Below, piece by piece: positions 11,863 through 20,300 of a stretch of DNA of 30,000 nucleotides. The first letter of the stretch is position 1; each line of letters begins with the position of its first letter. The DNA is from Cristatella mucedo (Eukaryota; Bryozoa; Phylactolaemata; Cristatellidae). The stretch spans positions 1,382,501-1,412,500 of the forward strand of contig WPIO01000024.1 in NCBI GenBank assembly GCA_009760855.2. The letters are read 5' to 3'. Made by a program: the position numbers and the translations under genes. The notes under the pieces were generated by a model that saw only the letters and a program-made list of their open reading frames with translations, was not told where the DNA came from and searched no databases.

Positions 11863-11910
11863 CACTTTTCCGCCTTCAGCAAAGAGGACTTTGCTGAAGG
11901 CGGAGAAGTG
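11863..11910. repeat. Inverted repeat, 22-bp arms and 4-nt loop
   Basis: Arms 11863-11884 (CACTTTTCCGCCTTCAGCAA plus AG) and 11889-11910 pair at all but one position, which would be a G-U wobble in RNA. The loop is AGGA. It sits between SINE-B copies 1 and 2. Confidence 0.92.
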
Positions 11911-11989
11911 TGCGAGCGCGTCGTAACCCCGGTTGCACGTCTCACCCGCTGACGGCTGCGGCCCGGGCATCTATTAACAATACAGCGAT

Positions 11990-12105
11990 TCATTTGCCCA
12001 GCGCCTTAAGAGAACTTAATCTTCATCCAGGTGCATTACACATGCCACAGCATGACTCGAACCCGCGACCTCGGTCGTTGAAAGCCTGCACACTTCGTTG
12101 TTCTG
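11990..12105 (-). mobile_element. SINE-B copy 2
   Basis: The minus-strand head has ACCGAGGTCGCGGGTTCGAG with a good B box (GGTTCGAGTC, about 12063-12054). A body with GGCATGTGTAATGCACC and the tail TTAAGTTCTCTTAAGGCGCT (12021-12002), then GGGCAAATGAATCG, follow. Same layout and orientation as copy 1. The A box is weak, so the 5' limit is approximate. Confidence 0.62.
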
Positions 12106-12129
12106 GTTTGGCCCTGGGGTCCAAGCGCG

Positions 12130-12270
12130 TGCCTATGACGACCGAGGTCAAGGCGCTCAACTTTACGACTTAGGTCGTGGGCTTGAGCCCTGCGGCATAT
12201 TTGGAGCGACTTAGCATACATTCAGTTATCCTACGGCGCTGTACGAATGAATTATGCATGTTTTTTTTAA
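12130..12270 (+). mobile_element. SINE-B copy 3, opposite orientation
   Basis: The plus-strand head has ACCGAGGTCAAGGCGC as an A-box region, a TTTACGACTTAGGTCG anticodon-arm-like middle and GGGCTTGAGCCCTG as a B box (about 12179-12192). The body ends in CAGTTATCCTACGGCGCTGT (12223-12242) then ACGAATGAATTATGCATG and a T run. Thus copies 2 and 3 lie head to head about 25 bp apart. Confidence 0.6.
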
Positions 12271-13464
12271 CCCTAGGCCAAATCAAGGTGGCAGTCCACA
12301 TCGTTGCGTTCCGCCTTGCTCGCCGCTTCCTTCTGCGGCGCTAGCCGCTTGCGCGTCGGTCCTTAGACGTTTTCTTCTCCTTTTTCTCCTTCCTCTACTG
12401 CTAGATAACTCTGCCTTCACGTCGACGCTGAAGCACTGCGTACGCAAGGTCAACAGGGGCACCCACCCTCGCTCGCCGGCTATCCGCCGGCGCGGCACAG
12501 GCGTCCAAACTGGATAGAGCGCGTACTGGATAGGGCGCGTACCGCCTCGGCGTCCTCGTTGCAGTGCGCTCCGCCGGGCGGCGGCGCGACGTTGAAGTCT
12601 CGGCGGCGCCGCCGCCCGGGGTGGCCCGGTCGCCGGGCGAACGGTTAAGTCGCGATGGGGCGGAGCGCTCGCCGCGGCGACGTAGCGCCGAGCCTAGCGC
12701 ACAGAAAGTGCCGCCGACGCCGCCAATTCGTCGCGACGGCCGCCCGTACCTCTTCGGGCACCCTGACGGCACGGAAATATTGTCGTTCTTTTGGACCTCG
12801 AGCTAGCGTTCTCCGGTAGCCTGGCTCCGGAAGGGCCTCGAGCTGACGCGTCGAGCTACCTGTTTTCGGCTCGTCACGGGCAAAGCGGCGGAGCATTTCC
12901 GGCGGTGGGCGAGAAGACGTCAGTTTTCTCCAGCATCCAAAACCGCAGGGCGCCCCAACGGCAGAGCGCCGCCTGTGCGCGATTCCACCAATAGCGTGCC
13001 TGGGAAAGCGCTCGCCGCCTACACACTAGCGGCCCTGTGGGGGCGGGGCGGGGCGGGGACGGCGCGGGCCTTCACTGCGGCTCCCGCCCGGAGTCGCCGC
13101 TGCGGCTAGCGCGACGAGGCCGCAGGCGAGCCTGCCGCGACCTGCGGCCTCGCACCCGATGCCTCTCGCGTGTCCGGAGTTGATTCGCGTATTTACCCGT
13201 CTTGCACCGCTCCCAATCGCCATTGGGCCTCGGCTCGCCTCAGTCGGAATGCGTGGCGAGGACGACTGCATTCCCGGAGCGCCGCGGCGGATGCTGTTGA
13301 CGGCTGCGCGCTTCGGAGGCTCACGATAGCTAGGCAGCTAGGCGAGTGTATTAACGATCTCTTATAGTCACGCAGTGAATGCTAAGTACTAGCGATGCTT
13401 GCGAAAGAGAAGGGCGTCCTTCGGAGGCCGTGCACGCCCTCAGCTCCGACGAGTCTATGGCTTG

Positions 13465-13467
<3 letters not shown>
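12271..13467. promoter_or_regulatory. Second CpG-rich block without identified gene
   Basis: From about 12300 to 13330 the DNA is again GC- and CpG-rich. It includes a G-run array at 13039-13058 (GGGGGCGGGGCGGGGCGGGG), which matches Sp1 sites and a quadruplex pattern. I find no recognisable coding exon. It may be a distal part of the neurexin promoter region or a 5' end of another transcript. Confidence 0.45.
12574..12619. repeat. GC-rich inverted repeat, 14-bp arms
   Basis: CCGGGCGGCGGCGC (12574-12587) is the exact reverse complement of 12606-12619, separated by 18 nt, inside the second CpG-rich block. Confidence 0.85.

Positions 13468-13518
<51 letters not shown>
13468..13518. repeat. (CT)n microsatellite
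   Basis: A pure CT dinucleotide run of about 25 units just downstream of the second CpG-rich block. Unlike the large satellite it lacks the TTCCTCTGCCTC variant. Confidence 0.95.
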
Positions 13519-13520
<2 letters not shown>

Positions 13521-14150
13521 CGATTGAGACTACTCCACCTATTGACGTGACATTAAAAGTGGATCTACGAGCGCTTATTCCTCGTATCATTTGCCTCCTC
13601 CGTGTGTATCATCCCGTTGGTGCTTCTAGCTGCTGCAATTATGCTTGCTATATTCACCAAATCGCTTGACACGTTTTCAATGCAGTGACCGTGACAAGAG
13701 CTTAGAAAGCCGCTGGCTCTCCTACGACGCTATAAAATGCACCGTCAATATTTTTTGCTATCACTCTAGAGAGTAACAATTCACCATATTTCTGTGCTTC
13801 GTTTCGCTAGCGAAGGTAAAATGCTTTACGTTAACCAGCCTGCCTCCTAACTTTGGAAGTAACTATGCCGGCTATGTTCCAGATCCTGTTCACTTTCCTG
13901 CATCGCATATGTAAAGTGCCTGGAAAAAGATTAGGTTCATTAAGGGTGCTATACAAATTTATTATTAGTATATCGCTCACTCTAATTCACAGGGTTCCCA
14001 GATTACCGAAAGCGAATGTCACAAAATGGTCGCATTATTGTTTCTCAAGAACCTGCCTGTTCTTTATATTTTTAACTATTGGATCGTATTATATCTAATG
14101 TCAGCTAGCGATCACTGCATTGAGAAAGCTGACTTCGAGCGATTTAGCCT

Positions 14151-14186
14151 GACTTTGCGAGTGACTTTGCGAGTGACTTTGCGAAT
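14151..14186. repeat. 12-bp tandem repeat, three copies
   Basis: The unit GACTTTGCGAGT occurs three times, the last ending AAT instead of AGT. It lies only about 190 bp from the 15-bp tandem repeat. Confidence 0.93.
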
Positions 14187-14375
14187 GCCACTCAGCACAT
14201 TTTTTTTGAGCTCTGCACCAAGCAAGACAAATGGATAGTCGATCCTCATTCGGCTGTTTTCTATAAGGATCCACCAATCGAAACGAAAGAGCTTTGTCGG
14301 GTGCACACATGCTATCGTACAGGTCGCCGGGTTCTTGGCATTCAGGCAATGAGCATGCTGTGCCCAATCTCCCTT

Positions 14376-14435
14376 TGAGTAGACAAAGGCTGAGTAGACA
14401 AAGGCTGAGTAGACAAAGGCTGAGTAGACGATGGC
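14376..14435. repeat. 15-bp tandem repeat, four copies
   Basis: The unit TGAGTAGACAAAGGC occurs four times head to tail. The first three are identical and the fourth reads TGAGTAGACGATGGC. Confidence 0.95.
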
Positions 14436-15139
14436 TGAGAGATGCCCAGCGGTCACTGCTTCAGCAGCTAGCAGTGGCCGCTGACAGGCACGTTAGCACC
14501 GCTGCATTCGACTCCGGGCAAGGAGGCCTGCGGAGTGGTCTGTGCAGTGGCTAGTGCCACACTGGCATTGCTGCTGCTGCTGTGCTAGTGCCTGCTGAGA
14601 TTTGCCAAGTGAAGCTTAATGGCTGCATGGCTAAAACAATCCACCCTATATTTAACTTGCCCTAAGCACAAAGACACAAAGATGACTGCTGCTTGCAATG
14701 CCCCCAGTGCTACCGCTGCTGCCACCCTCGGCACTGCTGCTGCTCCTGCTGCTGTACTCGGGGCACACGACTTCAGGTCCATGCTTGCTTTACTCCAGCT
14801 TAGCCTGACAGCCAACTGACTACGATATTGCTCACAAGATGCACAGTGCTACCAATGGTGCTCTCTGTCAGCTTAGGAGGCCTGTCTTTATGCACTGGCA
14901 GAGTTCTCACGTCTACACGAAACTGTCGTTTCCGTGAGCACACACGCAAGAGACACACAAGAGCACACATACAAGAGACGCGCACAAGCGCACATGCGCA
15001 CGCACATCGGCACGTGCACATACATTGTTTGCTCGTCTGTTTTGGCTAATTCTGCCAAGACAGGAGCCGGATCCTCGGCGTATCGAGGCTGCAGCCTCGT
15101 GCTGCCGCCTCGATATGCTCACGCTGCCTTTTTTACCGT

Positions 15140-15250
15140 TGCAGCAGCCTGCAGCGTGCAGCAGCGGCGTGCAGCAGCAGCTTCAGCAGCAGCATCAGCA
15201 GCCTGCAGCAGCGGCAGCGTGCAGCAGCAGCAGCCTGCAGCATCATCATC
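15140..15250. repeat. CAG-rich imperfect repeat
   Basis: A run of CAGCAG and TGCAGC blocks interrupted by CCTGCAGC and CGGC motifs, ending in CATCATCATCAC. It is low-complexity sequence rather than coding. Confidence 0.8.
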
Positions 15251-15705
15251 ACAGGCTTTGCCGATTTCCCAAAGGACTAGCAAAACCCTTCGAAGCCAAC
15301 ATTGGTGAATGGCAAGCTATGGTAACTGCGCAATTATCGACAGCGGTGAGCGGCTGCTGTTGCCGCCATCTCTCGCTGCTGCGGCCACATCGCTCTTTGC
15401 TGGGATGGCTGTCCAGGCTGTAGAACGTTCCACCGAGGCCGCTCTCAGCCTTGCGACCAGTGGACCCAGCCGGCGGCTCGAGAACTCCATGGCACCAGCC
15501 GACGTCGTCGCTGCTGCTGCCTCCGGAGCCATCGGCCCGGTAGGGGCGGACAGCAACCATCCTTGATTGGCAATGGCTGCGGCCGACAGGCGATTGCTGA
15601 GAAAAACCGAGGCAGCAAATGGAGATGTGCTTGTTGAGAGGCAATAAACGATGGTGGGGTGCAGGCGCTGGTACCTGGGATAGTTTGGCATGCTTTGATC
15701 GTGTC

Positions 15706-15732
15706 TGCAGCAGCAGCAGCAGCAGCAGCAGC
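15706..15732. repeat. (CAG)n microsatellite
   Basis: About eight uninterrupted CAG triplets. Shorter CAG runs occur at about 17614-17629, 22210-22228 and 29204-29219. Confidence 0.9.
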
Positions 15733-16639
15733 CATCACTCTCTTGGAGTGAGTTAAGAGTGGCTGCACTCAGACAATAGAAAGCCAGTGCTGCCATGACC
15801 AGACGCAATGCTGTCGGGTCACGGTGTCAAGGACATTGTTGTTACATTGGTATCAGCGAAGCTTTTCAGCTTCTTGAGCAGCCGTTAGTCTAGTGGTTCT
15901 GCTTCACAGTTATTGCATTGCCATAGCCCATTAGTTCCGCGAAGAGATAGCAAGCAATGGCTGCCATGCACAAGGAGTTCCAGAGATGCTGCAGCTTATC
16001 AGGGAGACACTATGCTCAGGGGCCAGCCACTCGAGAGGCATGTGTGGGAAAGATTGGCCACAAACGAGCAGCCATTAGGAGATGCTAGCTGCATCCTGTG
16101 CACCTGCATGGGCTGATGCAAGAAGGCTTGCGACAGCCGAATTTTGTTATTGTTGTTACTGAAATTAAGCATTTGCGCTTGCTGCTGCTGCCTTGTATGG
16201 TCATGCCTCTGCCACAGCACATCGGCCGTTTTAGTGGAACGTCGGTGCTAATGCCATTTAGTAATGGCAGCCAGCAATATGCATTTCATTTGCAAGATTA
16301 GCCAGAATATGGGCGAACTGCTTGAGACTTTCCAGGTGTTAACCACTTGCAAGGCAGAGCAGCCAGCTAGTGAATGGCCTGCCAGCAGGCAGGTGCAGGA
16401 ATGCAGGGCCAGCCAGGCAGGCAGGCGTCCACCTTAACAAGGCCTCTTGCACACATTCTGCCACTGCCCCACCCCACAAGTGAGCACCCCCACCCAACCA
16501 CCGGGGGAACCACTTCGCAGCCGGAGAGATTCACAGACTGTGGATGCACGACACGAAACAGGGCCATCGCAGCATGTCTGACCAGGCCCTGGCCCTGAGA
16601 GCCTGCCAGAGGGAGCTGCAGTGCTTGTGCAGCACTCAC

Positions 16640-16792
16640 CTGGGCAGCCGCCTTAGCGTCTGGAGCAGGAAGGCGTGCACCTGCATCAGGGAGCCGTGAG
16701 CCGGCTGGTCGCCTGTCCAGTAGCGGACGTTTCGGATCCGCTCGAGCGTGTCGTGTTCGTCTGGCGTGTAGAAGGGTGAGCGCCCACAAATG
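16640..16792 (-). CDS. Internal exon of a protein kinase C-lobe (SPEG/obscurin/UNC-89-like)
   Basis: The minus strand has a pyrimidine-rich tract ending GACAG at 16793, then 153 nt, then CCCAG/GTGAGT at the 3' side. In the frame that starts with one base completing a split codon, it encodes 50 residues and leaves two bases (phase 2 at both ends). Landmarks are GRSPFYTPDE (residues 3-12), DTLERIRNVRY (14-24) and FLLQTLRRLP (41-50). The SPF-x-(P/D)-x-x-T-x-x-x-I motif followed about 25 residues later by FL-x-x-x-L-x-x-x-P is typical of kinase subdomains X-XI in the giant muscle-type CaMK-like kinases, where RxR and HPWL should follow in the next exon. I did not find flanking exons carrying HRD, DFG or HPWL. 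The gene lies upstream of neurexin on the same strand. The exon call is firmer than the family call. Confidence 0.62.
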
Positions 16793-16850
16793 CTGTCGCA
16801 AGATATGGAGAAAATACAGACATGATTTGTATAGCGCCCTGCATCTCAAT
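16793..16850 (-). repeat. 3' splice acceptor region overlapped by a SINE/LINE tail
   Basis: The polypyrimidine tract and AG of the kinase exon acceptor occupy about 16815-16793. Directly upstream on the minus strand, 16850-16821 carries a retroposon tail (TTGAGATGCAGGGCGCTATA followed by CAAATCATG). The branch-point region of this intron may therefore derive from an inserted retroposon. The tail has no recognisable tRNA-like head next to it. Confidence 0.5.
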
Positions 16851-18463
16851 GGATGCCTGCGTAAAAGCCTCTCCGACTCAAGTCTGCACAGTTCACACGA
16901 TAATCTGATCGTTCCAATTGGAGGCTTTACTCATGGCCATCTGGGTAGGTTTTAGTGAATGGTCTGAAGTCATACGGCCATGCTTTTATGTTTTTGTGTC
17001 TGAACTGGTTACTTTCTGGCATACTTAAAAAGTGAGGTTGCGACTAGACAGGCACTGCTGAACACTTGGCCACAAGTGTATGCTATTGTGATGTACTACC
17101 GGTTTTAGTCAACTGATAAAACTGGCAAACCCACCTTTAATGCAGCTACCTAGCACACAACTTAAGGAACACAAAATAAAAGAAACCAATGCTCTGATCA
17201 GTGACATTTGAGATTACAAACAGCACGTGGTAGAAGTCTTGTTCCAGAAGTGTCCTTTAAGGCATCACTTTATCGGGTGTTTGGCTAATTCTGTACCCAC
17301 TGACATTTCAACCTGAGGTCTCTTCCAAACGCATCGAGCCATGCCTATGCTTGTCCGGGAGGGATGGCAGCAATTAGTCGGTGAAAGCTGTGAACGAATG
17401 GCGATTCACGTATACACAGCTGCTTCTTCAGTAATCCACATTGCTCTATGGTTTTTACCCAAGATTCTCCTCTTCATCATTCCCTCGAGGCTCTGCTGAG
17501 ACAAGCTTTAGATAAACCACAGGCCAAGAGCTAACACTTTGGGCATTGTAGGTGACAGGCAAGTGAAGAGGCTGCAAGTTGTTGAGCAGTAAGACAAGTA
17601 GCTTCCCACGTCAGCAGCAGCAGCAGCACAAGCTGTGCTTCAGGCCATCATTATCGCGGCTGTTTGAGTCAGCATTCACAAGATCAACACGGTTGTGTGC
17701 CGATAGTTGAGGTTTATGCATTTCAAATGTGAGCCTAAAACCACCCTGCAGTTAAACAAAGCAGACTTGCCTGATCCAGGCCGTCTTATGACTTACAAAA
17801 AAGGCATGGGATGAAATAGGTCTGTTCAAAGAACCTGACAGGGTGAATGGGTGTAGGTAGATTAAAGTAAATTAAAGTAGATAAAGTAGATTAAAGGGCA
17901 AACAAGACAAGCTACATGTTCGGGAACAACATATGGATTCCAGATCTGTGACTAGAATAGAAATAAAGGATTTTCAAAAAGAGATGACTAAAACATAGAG
18001 CATAGCACACAGCAGGTAGCTCCTGTGACAGAGCAGTACCAATATCTGTCAGTAAATGTCTGCCAAGTCAACTGGGTGCTTTCACATGAGAACCTTTACG
18101 AGAGAGCTATCTATTCCAGATGGATTACATTGTGTGTCTGCCTCTCAGCTCTCAAAATCATTCGCGTCAGTATTGGCTGAAGTGAGGCTCCTGCTTAACT
18201 CGTTTAATGCGAATTGCTTGTTGCGTGATGCTCTTTGCATATTCTCAGGACGAAAGTCTTTTCCTGATAATACTATCTGTGAATAGCACAACACATACGT
18301 TTGCATTCAGACACAGCAGACTTTGTCGCTATCATGTAAGCTGCCATCTCAAAGGCAGCGATTAACATCCATCTAGGCAAATAGTTCGCCATTTGTATCA
18401 ACAGCACAGGCAATCAAAGCATAGAATCGCACAATATATTACTCTTATCCTCCTTTTAGGGTA
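16851..18463. other. No gene or element recognised
   Basis: AT-richer noncoding sequence with only local low-complexity stretches, for example repeated GTAGATTAAA-like units at 17855-17895. Presumed intron of, or upstream sequence to, the kinase gene. Confidence 0.5.
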
Positions 18464-18501
18464 GATGATGATGATAATAATAATAATAATAATAATAATA
18501 C
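18464..18501. repeat. ATG/ATA trinucleotide tail of the LINE
   Basis: GATGATGATGATAATAATAAT on the plus strand is ATT repeats on the minus strand. It directly follows the LINE tail core, so it is the element's own microsatellite-like 3' terminus rather than an independent repeat. Confidence 0.85.
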
Positions 18502-19007
18502 ATTTCTTATAGCACCCTCCGAGAACTCAATCTCTTTCTAAGCACTTTGCATTTGCTGCAAAGGAAGCACGATCGAATGCTGGTAGCATGCTCAATAAAC
18601 AACAAGAATAACATGATTAGGGGTGACATGCACAGGGTCAGCATGCAAGTATGGTTAGTGGCACCAAGCACACTCTTAGCATGCATAAGCACCAAGGAAG
18701 AGATTGAGTTCTCTGAGGGCGCTTTATCAAGTATGCTATTATTATTATTATTAGCTCATGAAGGTCAAATCACAGGGACCCACTAAATGTTGTCATAAAT
18801 AGATGCGCTTTTAGTTTCTTTTTGAATGTGGTCAAGTCAGGAGATGTCATGACGACAGTCGGAAGTGAGTTCCAGGCTTTGAGAGCATACGAACTAAAGG
18901 TGCGGTCTCTAAATGATTTGAGGTTTGTACAAGGTATAAGTACGATTAGATTCCGAAAAGCAGGTGGTACGATGCTTAGCCTGGTGGGGAATAGATCTGA
19001 TAGGTGA

Positions 19008-19190
19008 GCCATGATGGCACACTAGGTAAGGCGGTTGCTTTCACGACCTCGGTCCCGAGGTCGTGGGTTCGATTCCTGCGGTGGGCGATCCTTTATCGCT
19101 ACTGCAAGCGGTGGTGATAGCCGTAAAGGCTCTTCTGTCGCTATACAAAAAGAGGCTGTTTAATCAGCTAGGATTTGTTTATTTGTTTTT
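19008..19190 (+). mobile_element. SINE-A copy, tRNA-derived, inserted in the host LINE
   Basis: The head has a tRNA-like layout, with TAGGTAAGG as a plausible A-box region and a consensus B box GGTTCGATTCC near 19066-19076. Between them is an almost perfect stem, CACGACCTCGG-tc-CCGAGGTCGTG. The body continues GGGCGATCCTTTAT ... GTGGTGATAGCC ... AGGCTGTTTAATCAGCTAGG and ends in a T-rich tail (TTTGTTTATTTGTTTTTTAG). The host LINE reads to LLEDL on one side and AHLSDLF on the other. About 28 host residues usually found there are missing, so the insertion came with a deletion. Confidence 0.75.
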
Positions 19191-19928
19191 TAGGTAGGTC
19201 TTCGAGAAGTGATGTGATTTAGCAACTGCGATGCTCACGATAGACAGGCCTAGCTGCAGAGTTTTGCACCAGCTGTAAGCGCCTGATTTCACAGGCAGGT
19301 AGACCTGCAAGCAGTGAGTTTTAGATATCGAGACGGGATGTCACAAATGCAAGGACCAATTTAGATGTGGTATCCCTGTCTAATCAAGCCCGAATTTTAG
19401 CAATGTTGTGTAGCTGAAAGTAGGCAGATTTGACTATGGAGCTGATGTGGTCGTCTAGCGAGAGGTCACTTTGGAACATGACACCTAGATTTCGAGCTGA
19501 TTCAACAGGAGATATACTGGCAGAGCCGATTTTAAGCGTTAACCGTTCCCATTTCTGAACCACACTCGGTTAGCCCATAACTAGTAAGTTGGTTTTATCA
19601 TCGTCCAATTTAACAGAATTTGCTGCCATTCATGTGCGGATGTCATCAATACACGTAGCAAAGGATTTGAAATAATTTGAGGTGCTCAAAGGCTGAAAGA
19701 GATCAAAGCAAAGGTACAACTGGAGGTCACTGGCATAGAAGTGAAAGCTTAGATTGTGCCTGGCAATCACATCGGCAAGAGGGAGAGTATAAACCGTGAA
19801 AAGAACTGGACCAAGAACAGAGCCCCAAGGTACCCCATATTTCGGAGATTCATCGGATGATGTAATGTAATGCATCTCCGTCTGTAACTCCACAAAGCCA
19901 TAAAGACTATGTTGGTGTTAAACAGGAG

Positions 19929-20300
19929 AGTTTTGTATAGCGCACTCACAGCCTAGCGGCTTCCGGTACGCATTCAGTAGCCAACAGACTTCGTCTCACG
20001 CAACAAAGAGAAAGTGGGAAGCATAGCAGAGTCAGGAGAGCAGTTGAGGTAGTGAGTAGCATGGAAGTAGCAGCTCAGGACTGCTGAAAATGATGAGCCA
20101 TAATCGGCATTAGGAGAGTAGTTGTCGTTGCGTAAGAATTGTGGAAGCGAGTTCCACAGTCTCGGTAGGACCTGCAGAGCTAAAGCTTCTGCCACTAACG
20201 GTCTTTAAGCAGAGGAATGGAACAGCTAATTTATTGTCCACACAAGACCTTAAGGCGTGAAGAGGCTGAGACTGGTGCAGCAGTTCAGCTACGAAGGAGC
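19929..20300 (-). mobile_element. Nested LINE 3' end inserted in the host LINE reverse transcriptase
   Basis: The host RT reads as far as GVNGQRS (about 20310) and resumes at ELQTEM near 19893. Between them is the C-terminal tail of a different LINE of the same kind: LHALRSCVDNKLAVP, KTVSGRSFSSAGPT, then after a frameshift LWNSLPQFLRNDN (about 20160-20120). It ends in the tail core GTGCGCTATACAAAACTC (19945-19929). Such C-terminal blocks belong after the RT, not between the RT motifs, so this is a 5'-truncated insertion. Confidence 0.72.

Larger units (their letters stand above)
13519..16639. other. Noncoding stretch with tandem repeats; no exon identified
   Basis: It contains the 12-bp and 15-bp tandem repeats, CAG repeats and a short palindrome CGAGGCTGCAGCCTCG at 15084-15099. 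A tRNA A-box-like GTTAGTCTAGTGGTT near 15888-15902 has no matching B box. The 3' exons of the kinase gene should lie below 16640, but I could not find one with an HPWL-like end. Confidence 0.45.

Noticed and set aside
15140-15732. CRISPR-like spaced CAG-containing repeats
   Set aside because: Spacing is irregular, the units are simple triplets and the genome is eukaryotic. This is low-complexity sequence.
15885-15930. tRNA-like GTTAGTCTAGTGGTT
   Set aside because: It matches an A box but no B box follows at tRNA spacing and no stems close. It may be a chance match or a very old SINE trace.
18464-18758. A MITE defined by the two inverted ATT-repeat/tail blocks
   Set aside because: The left block is explained as the 3' terminus of the host LINE, whose coding end is at about 18770. 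No independent terminal inverted repeats or target duplication were seen.
19008-19190. A functional tRNA gene from the B box GGTTCGATTCC
   Set aside because: No acceptor stem can be closed, the anticodon region is a long foldback, and the body is repeated at 6918 and 29865 as a SINE.
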